Assembly: GCF_009712605.1 (NCBI RefSeq)
Contig: NZ_WASO01000001.1
Coordinates: 620,001 to 684,000 of the forward strand
DNA from: Paludibacter sp.
Lineage (GTDB): Bacteria > Bacteroidota > Bacteroidia > Bacteroidales > Paludibacteraceae
Direction: 5' to 3'
DNA: 64,000 nucleotides
The notes beneath the pieces are model-generated. The model saw only the letters and a program-made list of their open reading frames with translations. It was not told the DNA's origin and did no database searches. Shown in pieces: positions 9,919 to 16,589 of the stretch. Position 1 is the stretch's first letter. The number at the start of each line of letters is the position of its first letter. The position numbers and the translations under genes are program-made.

Positions 9919-10383
9919 TTACTCTTCAGTTAATATCGGGATTTGGCGCAGTATGCGCTGATCCAGTACCGTGAGAGTTTCGGTAGCAACAATACCGTCG
10001 ATTTCCTGAATGCGTCCGTTGAGCAATTCAAGAAGATGTTCGGGATTTTTTGCATACATTTTTATGAGAAGCGAGTACGGTCCGAGGGTGTAAGTGCATT
10101 CTACAATTTCAGGAATTGTTTCTAATTTTGGCACCACCTCTTTGTACATGGAACCTTTTTCGAGGGTAATTCCGATATAGGTACACATGCTATAACCAAG
10201 AGCTCGGGGATCAACATAATATCCGGAACCGGTTATTACTTTCATATCTATCAGCCTTTGCACACGTTGGTGGATGGCTGCGCGCGAAACATCACATTCT
10301 TCGGCAACATCCTTGAATGGAGTCCGTGCATTTTGCGTGATGATTTCTAATATTTTGCGATCTAGGTTGTCTATTTTTTCCAT
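9919..10383 (-). CDS. Lrp/AsnC-family transcriptional regulator
   Basis: With the start MEKIDNLDRKIL at 10383 the protein has 154 residues, the usual Lrp/AsnC length. An upstream in-frame start at 10407 is rejected because the -7 promoter motif (10405-10412) would then fall within the coding region. Residues 1-60 form the helix-turn-helix (ARTPFKDVAEECDVSRAAIHQRVQRL), followed by the RAM effector-binding domain (YIGITLEKGSMYKEVVPKLE). Such proteins sense amino acids or similar small ligands and are usually autoregulated. It is a single-gene unit, convergent to the two-component system. Confidence 0.93.
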   Translation of the reverse strand: MEKIDNLDRKILEIITQNARTPFKDVAEECDVSRAAIHQRVQRLIDMKVITGSGYYVDPRALGYSMCTYIGITLEKGSMYKEVVPKLETIPEIVECTYTLGPYSLLIKMYAKNPEHLLELLNGRIQEIDGIVATETLTVLDQRILRQIPILTEE

Positions 10384-10404
10384 ATTATATAAGAAAATAG
10401 TGTA

Positions 10405-10412
10405 CAAAGATA
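10405..10412 (-). promoter_or_regulatory. Promoter -7 box of the Lrp/AsnC gene
   Basis: Plus-strand CAAAGATA is TATCTTTG on minus, an exact TAnnTTTG box. It places transcription start near 10398, about 15 bases before the start codon, and decides the start choice of this gene. Confidence 0.7.
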
Positions 10413-10772
10413 CAAAAAATATGAAACTTCAAAGCTTTTTGTTCGTTTTTATGGCATGTTCTTTTCAAAAGAATTTGAAAAGGTGTTATTCTTTGACGTA
10501 TAGTAAGATGTAATCATGTTGAGACATTGTGAAAAGTGTAATGATCTGTGCATAAATAAACTAAAAAAATGCGTTTGGCTAGGGTTGAAAGATGATAATA
10601 TTTGCATTCCGGGGTTCGAAATATTACTTTTGTTGATCTGAAATTAAACCAAAAATAATATAGTATGAAACGATCATGTTGCTTCATAATGCCCAAGGGT
10701 AGATAGCTGTCGGGTAAAGATTTTCAGCAACATGGGGTTCCATACTACCTTAAACGAAAAATTTATTACAGT
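10413..10772. other. Gap between the Lrp gene and nfo
   Basis: I see no gene of family character. A 13-codon open frame starts at 10664 (MKRSCCFIMPKGR) after the context AATATAGT; it could be a chance frame. No clear -7 box was found for nfo. Confidence 0.4.
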
Positions 10773-11618
10773 ATGAAATATATTGGAGCACACGTAAGTG
10801 CATCGGGAGGTGTGGAAAATGCACCTGTGAATGCATCAGAAATAGGAGCAACGGCCTTTGCTTTGTTTACAAAAAATCAGCGTCAGTGGGTGGCGCCGTC
10901 TCTTTCCTCTAAAAGTATCAAAGAATTTAAGGCTAACTGTGAGAAATTTGGATACATGCCGGAGTATATATTACCGCACGACAGCTATCTGATCAATCTG
11001 GGCCATCCGGAAGCGGAAGGTTTGGAAAAATCGCGTGCGGCGTTTCTTGATGAAATGCAGCGGTGCGAACAGTTGGGTTTGAAGCTGTTGAATTTTCATC
11101 CCGGGTCACATCTTAATAAAATATCTCTTCAGGATTGCCTTTCGCGTATTGCGGAGTCAATCAATATCGCCTTGTCCGAAACGCAGGGGGTAACTGCGGT
11201 GATTGAAAATACTGCAGGTCAGGGTAGTAATGTGGGTTTTAGTTTTCAACATTTGGCTGATATTATTGCTCAGGTGGAGGATAAATCGAGGGTGGGGGTC
11301 TGTGTGGATACCTGTCATTCTTTTACTGCCGGATATAACCTGAAAGATGCTGTTGAGTACGAAAAGGTCTGGTCTGAATTCGAAGAGGTTGTGGGCTTGA
11401 ATTATCTGAGGGGTATACATCTCAACGACTCCAAAAAGGAACTTGCCACCCGGGTTGACCGGCATGATAGTGTGGGAAAAGGCTATTTGGGTTTGGAATT
11501 CTTTAAACGTTTTATGGTAGATAAACGTTTTGATAATATTCCCATTATTCTTGAAACTCCCGATGAAACCCTTTGGAAAGAAGAGATTGCCATACTGAAA
11601 GAATTTGCAGGTGAATAA
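10773..11618 (+). CDS. nfo: Endonuclease IV (AP endonuclease)
   Basis: The enzyme cuts the phosphodiester 5' of abasic sites in base-excision repair. The 281-residue protein has all the metal-binding family motifs in order: [11 protein letters not shown] at the N-terminus, [12 protein letters not shown] near 72, NFHPGSHLN near 110, [13 protein letters not shown] near 145, [13 protein letters not shown] near 178, [20 protein letters not shown] near 217-236 ([12 protein letters not shown] visible), and PIILETPDE near the end. These carry the three-zinc ligands of the TIM barrel. It is a monocistronic gene upstream of a CoA-transferase; 155 bases with a separate promoter motif lie between them. 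Confidence 0.97.
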   Translation: MKYIGAHVSASGGVENAPVNASEIGATAFALFTKNQRQWVAPSLSSKSIKEFKANCEKFGYMPEYILPHDSYLINLGHPEAEGLEKSRAAFLDEMQRCEQLGLKLLNFHPGSHLNKISLQDCLSRIAESINIALSETQGVTAVIENTAGQGSNVGFSFQHLADIIAQVEDKSRVGVCVDTCHSFTAGYNLKDAVEYEKVWSEFEEVVGLNYLRGIHLNDSKKELATRVDRHDSVGKGYLGLEFFKRFMVDKRFDNIPIILETPDETLWKEEIAILKEFAGE

Positions 11619-11678
11619 AAAGTCTTAAAATGTAGTTTTAATGTGCTATTTATCAATGGTAATGTGATGAAAAAACAA

Positions 11679-11686
11679 TAACTTTG
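11679..11686 (+). promoter_or_regulatory. Promoter -7 box of the CoA-transferase gene
   Basis: TAACTTTG is an exact TAnnTTTG match, 87 bases before the start codon. No clear TTTG -33 box precedes it at 19-21 bases. Confidence 0.5.
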
Positions 11687-11773
11687 CAATGCAAATTTTT
11701 TGGCTGAATATTTTATGTATTCTCCTGTATTACAAGTATTTGAAGATTCATTAAACCATTAGATAAATCAAAC

Positions 11774-13084
11774 ATGACAACAAAAAACTACAAAGTCGTT
11801 ACTCCGGCTGAAGCTGTCAAAGTTATCAAGTCGGGCGATCACGTGCATTTGAGCAGTGTGGCCAGCTCTCCCCAATGTTTAATCAACGCTATGTGCGCCC
11901 GTGGTGATGCAGGCGAATTGAAAGATGTGCATATTCACCACTTGCATACAGAAGGTCCGGCTCCTTATACAGAAGCAAGATATGAAGGAGTCTTCCAACA
12001 CGATGCATTCTTCGTTGGTGCTAACGTGCGTAAATCTGTGCAGGCTGGTTTTGCAGACTATATACCCATCTTTCTGAGTGAAACTCAGCGTCTGTATCGT
12101 GATGGCTACCTCAAATGTAATGTTGCCATGATTCAGGTTTGTCCTCCCGACGAACACGGCTATGTTTCTTTGGGTACTTCGGTAGATGCAACTCTGGCTG
12201 CTGTAGAAACTGCAGATCACGTGATTGCTGTTGTTAACAAAAACGTTCCCCGTGCTTTCGGACAGGCAATGATTCCAATGAGCTTGATCGATATCTTCGT
12301 TGAAGACGATACCCCTCTGGAACCTGCTCACTTCAGCGAACCGAGCGAAGTGGAAAAATTAATCGGGTTGCATTGTGCTGAACTGATTGAAGATGGTGCT
12401 TGTCTGCAAATGGGTATCGGTGCTATTCCTAACGCTGTTTTGGCTCAGTTGGGTAACCACAAAGATCTTGGTATTCATACCGAAATGTTTGCTGATGGCG
12501 TTCTTCCTTTGGTTGAAAGCGGTGTTATTAACGGTGCTAACAAAGGTATCGATAAAGGTAAAATGGTTTCTACCTTCCTGATGGGTTCTCAGAAAGTGTA
12601 CGACTTTATCCACAACAACCCACAAGTGTTGATGATGGACGTTGGTTATACCAATGACCCTTTCCTGATCGCTAAAAACCCCAAAACTACCGCAATCAAC
12701 TCTGCATTACAGGTTGATATTACAGGTCAGGTTTGTGCTGACTCTCTGGGAACTAAGTTTTATTCAGGCGTAGGTGGCCAAATCGACTTCGTTTACGGTG
12801 CTTCTCGTTCTAAAGGAGGTAAAGCTATCATCGCAATGCCTTCTGTAACTAACAAGGGCGTTAGTAAGATTGCTCCGGTATTGGCTCCGGGTGCCGGTGT
12901 TGTTACAACACGTAACCACATGCACTGGTTTGTAACTGAATACGGTGCAGTTAACCTTTATGGTAAAACCTTGCAGGAACGTGCTAAACTGTTGATCACC
13001 GTGGCTCACCCTGATCATCGTGAAGCTTTGGAACAAGCTGCTTTCGAACGTTTTGGTTCTCACTTCCGTTTCGTTACGAAATAA
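11774..13084 (+). CDS. Acetyl-CoA hydrolase/transferase family CoA-transferase
   Basis: The 436-residue protein belongs to the family of 4-hydroxybutyrate, butyryl-CoA:acetate and succinyl-CoA:acetate CoA-transferases. The catalytic Glu is expected in GIHTEMFADG and is present as Glu237. The pocket segments CPPDEHGYVSLGTS (near 124) and MGIGAIPNAVLAQLG (213-227) are present, and the C-terminal segment has FYSGVGGQIDF. It moves CoA between carboxylic acids in fermentation. In a Bacteroidota fermenter an acetate/succinate or acetate/propionate role fits, but the substrate cannot be read from sequence. Codon use is strongly biased to GCT, GGT, GTT, AAC and GAA, unlike most neighbours, which suggests very high expression. 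Confidence 0.92.
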   Translation: MTTKNYKVVTPAEAVKVIKSGDHVHLSSVASSPQCLINAMCARGDAGELKDVHIHHLHTEGPAPYTEARYEGVFQHDAFFVGANVRKSVQAGFADYIPIFLSETQRLYRDGYLKCNVAMIQVCPPDEHGYVSLGTSVDATLAAVETADHVIAVVNKNVPRAFGQAMIPMSLIDIFVEDDTPLEPAHFSEPSEVEKLIGLHCAELIEDGACLQMGIGAIPNAVLAQLGNHKDLGIHTEMFADGVLPLVESGVINGANKGIDKGKMVSTFLMGSQKVYDFIHNNPQVLMMDVGYTNDPFLIAKNPKTTAINSALQVDITGQVCADSLGTKFYSGVGGQIDFVYGASRSKGGKAIIAMPSVTNKGVSKIAPVLAPGAGVVTTRNHMHWFVTEYGAVNLYGKTLQERAKLLITVAHPDHREALEQAAFERFGSHFRFVTK

Positions 13085-13108
13085 TTGCAGATAAAAACAT
13101 TTCAAGGG

Positions 13109-13147
13109 GCAGGAATCGGTCAGAACTGAACCGGTTCCTGCTTTTTT
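13109..13147 (+). terminator. Rho-independent terminator of the CoA-transferase gene
   Basis: GCAGGAATCGGT at 13109-13120 pairs with ACCGGTTCCTGC at 13130-13141 (one wobble) and is followed by six T. Confidence 0.88.
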
Positions 13148-13226
13148 ATTTTATCAACAACATTCAATATTGTTTGAAATACAGAAGTTATAATGTGAGG
13201 GCCTTCTTGAAAATCTCATCTTTTCT

Positions 13227-13844
13227 ATGAATTTGATCGACTTGATTGATTATCTGGGGACATTTGCTTTTGCTATTAGTGGTATTCGGCTTTCAGCGGC
13301 TAAGCGATTTGATTGGTTTGGGGCTTATGTGGTAGGCCTGGTAACCGCAATTGGTGGTGGAACAACCCGTGATGTGTTGCTGGGAGTTTCTCCTTTCTGG
13401 ATGCACCAGCCCTCTTATTTGATTGTAACCGGAGTTGCGCTGGTGGCTGTCATTCTATTTAAGCGCCATTTGGTGAAGCTTGAAAACTCTTTCTTTATTT
13501 TTGATACTATCGGTTTGGGGCTCTTTGTGGTAGTGGGGATTGAGAAGACTCTTGATGCGCATTTCCCTTACTGGGTCGCTATTATGATGGGGATGATTAC
13601 AGGTTCTATCGGCAGTGTAATCCGGGATATGCTGATTAATGAAACACCGCTGATTTTTCGAAAAGATATTTATGCGTTAGCCTGTGTTGCGGGTGGTGTT
13701 GTCTTTATGATCTGTTCCGAGTTGGGAATTCCAAAAGGGATGACTCAGCTGGTTTCTGCTATTTCAGTCATTGTTATCCGTATTTTGGCTGTAAAATTCC
13801 ATATTGGTGTGCCGGTGTTGAAGGTTGATGACGAAAAAAAATGA
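13227..13844 (+). CDS. Trimeric intracellular cation (TRIC) channel / UPF0126 family membrane protein
   Basis: The inner-membrane protein of 205 residues holds about seven hydrophobic segments arranged as two similar halves. Each half has the family glycine-rich motif: GLVTAIGGGTTRDVLLG near 38-54 and GMITGSIGSVIRDMLINE near 119-136. Bacterial members are related to TRIC potassium channels, and some were annotated as glycine transporters; which applies here is open. It is a single gene between two terminators. The tail is charged (KVDDEKK). Confidence 0.88.
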   Translation: MNLIDLIDYLGTFAFAISGIRLSAAKRFDWFGAYVVGLVTAIGGGTTRDVLLGVSPFWMHQPSYLIVTGVALVAVILFKRHLVKLENSFFIFDTIGLGLFVVVGIEKTLDAHFPYWVAIMMGMITGSIGSVIRDMLINETPLIFRKDIYALACVAGGVVFMICSELGIPKGMTQLVSAISVIVIRILAVKFHIGVPVLKVDDEKK

Positions 13845-13899
13845 TGACGAAAACTGTTCTATGTTTTTTCTGAGACGATAAATGTCCGACGAAAATAAT

Positions 13900-13945
13900 A
13901 AAAGTCTGATTGCTCTGCTTTGATGCAGTGGGCAGTCAGACTTTT
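13900..13945. terminator. Bidirectional terminator between the TRIC gene and the small-domain cluster
   Basis: AAAAGTCTGA at 13900-13909 pairs with TCAGACTTTT at 13936-13945, with further pairing of TTGC/GGCA inward. A runs and T runs on both sides suit termination of the plus TRIC gene and the minus small genes. A second smaller hairpin (AGGGCAT/ATGCCT, near 13956-13974) lies nearer the minus gene. Confidence 0.8.
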
Positions 13946-13991
13946 ATTTATCTGTAGGGCATTTTTAATGCCTGTTGCTATTGTGAAGATT

Positions 13992-14255
13992 TCAGGCAAT
14001 AGGGTTTATTTGGATTCCATGATCTTCCACATGGTTTATGCTATGGACGACAATACTACTGTTATGTTGAACGAAATATGGGCGTTGTGTTCCTGATATT
14101 TGTAATGACATAACAAATCCTCGGTCATCACTTCTACTCCATGTTTCACTCTTTTCGGGTTCGATAGAAAAGAAGCCGGTTTTTCCATCATCACCCCATT
14201 TGTTGATTGCCACTTCTACTTCTGTGCGTGCAGAGTTTTTTACTGAAATGCTCAT
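13992..14255 (-). CDS. Small beta-rich protein of unknown family, last gene of the small-domain cluster
   Basis: I do not recognise this 87-residue protein with certainty. It starts MSISVKNSARTEVEVAINKW, without a signal peptide or membrane segment. Alternating hydrophobic residues suggest an all-beta fold, with a central GFFSIEPEKSETWSRSDDRG. The start is supported by the shared leader element ending 22 bases upstream. The style (short, cytosolic-looking, no Cys) matches the neighbouring genes that resemble free-standing toxin or inhibitor domains. A lectin-like or membrane-binding role would fit the company but is only a guess. It is followed by hairpins that end the cluster. Confidence 0.75.
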   Translation of the reverse strand: MSISVKNSARTEVEVAINKWGDDGKTGFFSIEPEKSETWSRSDDRGFVMSLQISGTQRPYFVQHNSSIVVHSINHVEDHGIQINPIA

Positions 14256-14277
14256 AGTCGATGTTGTTTAGTATGTT

Positions 14278-14331
14278 CCTACTCGTAAGGCTTTTCGGAT
14301 TTCGCCCGTTTATTAGTGTGGTGTCGACTCC
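14278..14331 (-). repeat. Leader element copy 1 of the small-domain cluster
   Basis: This copy of about 54 bases begins (plus strand) with a 21-base core, CCTACTCGTAAGG then CTTTTCGG, identical to the copies at 15631 and 15986, and ends GACTCC. On minus, the coding direction, the element is followed after 22 bases by the ATG of the gene ending at 13992. It lies wholly in the intergenic space. Confidence 0.9.
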
Positions 14332-14367
14332 ACTTTGGTTTGGTTCGAATTAGTTTGCGCTAAATAA

Positions 14368-14688
14368 TTATTTTACAGTTACTTTGTACAGCGATTTTTC
14401 GATGGCTTGCTGTTGTCCGGGAGGAAATAGCTCAAACAAGATTTCTCCGCTTCCGTTTCTCAGGGCTTTGAATTTCCATCCTATTTTTCCTGGAACTCCA
14501 ACAGCTTTTGTTGCTGGGTGTAAGGTGACAACTTCGAGAAGTTGCGTAGTGCCTGAATTGTCGGGACGATATTCCCAATGGTAACCGGTAGATGCATTGT
14601 AATCCTTGATTACCCATGTTGATTCACCGTCGATTGTCATAAAATTTTCGAAATGTTCTGTGAGCAAAATACCTTCTTTTTGATCCAT
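14368..14688 (-). CDS. Chagasin-like (I42) cysteine-peptidase inhibitor domain protein
   Basis: The protein has 106 residues. Chagasin-family inhibitors block papain-type proteases with three loops, whose consensus is NPTTGY, a Gly-rich loop and RPW. Here NASTGYHW stands at 31-38, GVPGKIGWKFKAL at 64-76 and FELFPPGQQ at 85-93, so loops one and two match well and loop three is diverged (PPG for RPW). N-terminal secretory signals, usual in bacterial I42 inhibitors, are absent: it starts MDQKEGIL. A decayed copy of the cluster leader element ends 25 bases upstream. Fold assignment is likely; inhibitory activity is inferred. It sits in the same run as a stefin-like protein, an unrelated inhibitor fold. 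Confidence 0.75.
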   Translation of the reverse strand: MDQKEGILLTEHFENFMTIDGESTWVIKDYNASTGYHWEYRPDNSGTTQLLEVVTLHPATKAVGVPGKIGWKFKALRNGSGEILFELFPPGQQQAIEKSLYKVTVK

Positions 14689-14713
14689 GGCTTTAAATGT
14701 TAATGAATTGATG

Positions 14714-14758
14714 TCTACTCTGTTCAGTTTTCGACTTCTCTGTTTTGTGATGTGTGCG
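14714..14758 (-). repeat. Decayed leader element copy before the chagasin-like gene
   Basis: The plus strand keeps CTACTC, then TTTTCG, then CTGTTTT at the same distances as in the three good copies, but the middle differs. It ends 25 bases before the start codon at 14688, the same place as in the other genes. Confidence 0.55.
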
Positions 14759-14768
14759 TAGCAATGCT

Positions 14769-15203
14769 CTAAAGGTCGGATGGGGTTAATCCGGAAATCT
14801 TCTTTACGGGCACTCCTTTAATTTCTTCCCAATTACCCGAGGAATTCATAAATGCAAATGTAGCAGAACCCGATTGCCAGTCTTCTGTAAGTGCAAGCAA
14901 TATTTTTATATTCGGATTATTTGCAGGTCCTATACCTCCGTATCCAGACCAGGCCTGAATGGGATAACCTGTTAGAATGATCTGTATGTGGCAATTTTGA
15001 GGCATAATACACATGACAGCATAGTGCCCCTGTAAGTTTGAATGTATGTCCTGTGGTGAACTGGTTGGTTGCAATAACTTTCCTATGCCCGATATCGCCT
15101 GATTGGGAGTGCTGACGATAAGGCTTGCGTTTAATGTAAACGAACCGGGCGTGTTGTCGCCAATCAGGTAAGTGATCATAAACATTCCAACGTCTTTTCC
15201 CAT
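14769..15203 (-). CDS. DUF1842-like small protein
   Basis: From the start MGKDVGMFMITYLIG at 15203 the protein has 144 residues; an upstream frame to 15266 would run through a perfect hairpin and is rejected. The pattern ASLIVSTPNQAISGIGKL, then SPQDIHSNLQGHY, then an ILTGYP segment and LTEDWQSGSATF resembles the DUF1842 family as I recall it, a family of unknown function found in scattered bacteria. No signal peptide is present. It is the only gene of the five without the shared leader element; a 12-bp hairpin stands in its place. It lies between the cytolysin-D4-like gene and the chagasin-like gene. Confidence 0.7.
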   Translation of the reverse strand: MGKDVGMFMITYLIGDNTPGSFTLNASLIVSTPNQAISGIGKLLQPTSSPQDIHSNLQGHYAVMCIMPQNCHIQIILTGYPIQAWSGYGGIGPANNPNIKILLALTEDWQSGSATFAFMNSSGNWEEIKGVPVKKISGLTPSDL

Positions 15204-15233
15204 GATGTAAATAATTAGGGCTTCTTTGATATG

Positions 15234-15272
15234 CCGAGAGTGTCTCAAGAAAATCTTTACAGACACTCTCGG
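15234..15272 (-). other. Perfect 12-bp inverted repeat upstream of the DUF1842-like gene
   Basis: CCGAGAGTGTCT at 15234-15245 pairs exactly with AGACACTCTCGG at 15261-15272, with a 15-base loop. Neither side has a T run, so it is a poor intrinsic terminator. It may be an RNA processing or stability hairpin that sets different expression for the genes before and after it. Confidence 0.75.
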
Positions 15273-15282
15273 GTCATTGTGC

Positions 15283-15609
15283 TCAGGTGGTTTCTTCCCA
15301 TTTTGGATTTAGTGTAGTTCCCCAGATTTTATAAGATTTCGTTACCGGGGTGCTAAAGCTTTGAGTAAAGATGGTTGTGGTTTGTCCAATGAACCAATAT
15401 TCTTCAACTTTCAGGTAAATGTTGGTTGCTCCTTCCGGAATTTCTATCGTTTTATTTACTCCGGCTGTAAACTTGTCGCTTTCTTTGGTTAGTTCTTTGC
15501 CCTGAAATACATAGGTGATGCTGAATTTTGCTACATATCCACCTTCATTTCTAACAGTGATTGAACCGGCGACTCCGGCTTCTAAATGTTTTACTAAAAT
15601 GTCTTTCAT
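15283..15609 (-). CDS. Free-standing cholesterol-dependent-cytolysin domain 4-like protein
   Basis: From the start MKDILVKHLEAG at 15609 the protein has 108 residues, the size of one domain 4 of thiol-activated cytolysins. The match runs along the whole length. GSITVRNEGGYVAKFSITY stands where perfringolysin has GKINLDHSGAYVAQFEVAW (from memory). IPEGATNIYLKVEE stands for IPLEANARNIRIKARE, and IWGTTLNP (95-102) for IWGTTLYP. The Thr-Leu pair that recognises cholesterol is kept as T99-L100. The Trp-rich undecapeptide is not kept: YWFIGQTTTIF stands in its place. The pore-forming domains 1-3 and a signal peptide are absent. It could bind membranes or glycans without forming pores. An earlier start at 15735 would overlap the next gene and the leader element. 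Confidence 0.8.
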   Translation of the reverse strand: MKDILVKHLEAGVAGSITVRNEGGYVAKFSITYVFQGKELTKESDKFTAGVNKTIEIPEGATNIYLKVEEYWFIGQTTTIFTQSFSTPVTKSYKIWGTTLNPKWEETT

Positions 15610-15630
15610 GGGTTGTTTTTTTAAAATTTC

Positions 15631-15682
15631 CCTACTCGTAAGGCTTTTCGGGTTCCGCCCCGTTTTTAGTGGTTTCGGCTCC
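15631..15682 (-). repeat. Leader element copy 2 of the small-domain cluster
   Basis: This 52-base copy has the 21-base core identical to copies 1 and 3 and ends CGGCTCC. It ends 21 bases before the start codon of the cytolysin-D4-like gene. The next upstream stop codon is at 15698, so the element nearly fills the gap. A short stem CGGG/CCCG around GCGGAA can form in the transcript. Confidence 0.9.
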
Positions 15683-15697
15683 GGCATAAAGCAATGC

Positions 15698-15961
15698 TTA
15701 AACTTTAGTAATGGATGTGATGTGCGGATCTCCATTCAATGGTTGGTAGATCTGGGTGATCACGGCATCATTTGGGGCATCAGGATATACCACATGAGAG
15801 TTGCAGAAAAAACGGTAGTTTGTGCCATTGACTACTTGGGTTGCTACAGCCAGAGGGGTGTAGTTTACTCCAATTGGTTTCGTTTTGTTGAAAAGGTCCA
15901 TTGCTTCTTTTGAAATGGTCGTGCTGTACGGAGTCCATCCTCCGGTTCTTCCTGTTTCCAT
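15698..15961 (-). CDS. Stefin/cystatin-like protein, first gene of the small-domain cluster
   Basis: The protein has 87 residues and no signal peptide. It carries the three cystatin landmarks in order: an N-terminal Gly pair (GGW, 7-9), a helix (TTISKEAMDLFNK, 14-26) and the first hairpin loop QVVNG at 42-46 within TQVVNGTNY. Animal stefins have QVVAGTNY at this place. The second loop region reads IYQPLNGDPHIT (71-82), close to the stefin pattern before its end. Stefins block papain-like proteases by wedging these loops into the active site. Two Cys-poor, signal-less domains like this are unusual for bacteria. Fold assignment is good; target and activity are inferred. The shared leader element ends 24 bases upstream. 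Confidence 0.78.
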   Translation of the reverse strand: METGRTGGWTPYSTTISKEAMDLFNKTKPIGVNYTPLAVATQVVNGTNYRFFCNSHVVYPDAPNDAVITQIYQPLNGDPHITSITKV

Positions 15962-15985
15962 AATACTTAGATTAATTTAGTTTTT

Positions 15986-16038
15986 CCTACTCGTAAGGCT
16001 TTTCGGCATACTCCCTGTTTTAAATGGTTTCCAGCTCC
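15986..16038 (-). repeat. Leader element copy 3 of the small-domain cluster
   Basis: This 53-base copy has the identical 21-base core and ends CAGCTCC. It ends 24 bases before the ATG of the stefin-like gene and is the most upstream copy; no further copy was found in the window. Confidence 0.9.
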
Positions 16039-16265
16039 ACAATTATGTATTTGCAATTATTGGATTAAGCTTAAATATCCTTTGCTGTATTGATCGAATG
16101 TGTTTTTTCTCTTTCGGTTGAAACATGAATAGAGTATGATGCAAAGAGTTCTAAGCATATAATTCCTTTGTACATATTATGCAAATATGTCTTGAAGGAG
16201 AGATAACGTCCGGTATTCTTTTGAGCCGGAGTTCTCTTTTGCTGATTTTGGTTTGGGGTTTTGAA

Positions 16266-16285
16266 TGATATCAGGCGTGATATCA
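16266..16285. promoter_or_regulatory. Doubled palindrome, possible operator
   Basis: TGATATCA occurs twice, separated by GGCG (16266-16273 and 16278-16285). Each half is itself a palindrome, so the site is both a direct and an inverted repeat with a 12-base period. It lies between the candidate promoter and the first gene of the cluster. Confidence 0.45.
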
Positions 16286-16589
16286 AAGTGAGGATTAAAC
16301 CGGAAAATACAGTTTAACCATAAGAAATGTGTCTGGCAACCAATAGGGAAATGTTGATGTGATCGGTTAAATTAAATCACTTGGATTGTATGTTGGTGTC
16401 GCCTTGTTTGATCGGTCTGATTTTTTGTTGCTTTGAGGTGATAATTGCAGTCCGTATCTATTTGTTAGAGTGGAACGCATTTATCAGGTGCTCTTGGGCT
16501 TTTCGCTAATAGATCTATATTGATTGTTGTTAAATAAATATAGACATAAAAAAATACTCAATATGTTTTATGATATTGTTATTTTGTTG

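Noticed and set aside
10664-10705. 13-codon leader peptide before nfo
   Set aside because: No regulatory codons, no attenuator hairpin and no reason for such control of a repair nuclease.
14256-14367. tRNA-like GGTTCGAAT near 14342
   Set aside because: No acceptor or anticodon stem can be formed around it.
13992-16038. Integron gene-cassette array
   Set aside because: The repeated element precedes start codons and shows no attC-type core sites (GTTRRRY/RYYYAAC); no integrase gene is present in the window.
16071-16286. 71-codon minus frame upstream of the stefin-like gene
   Set aside because: No leader element, no motif, irregular composition; more likely part of the untranslated region.
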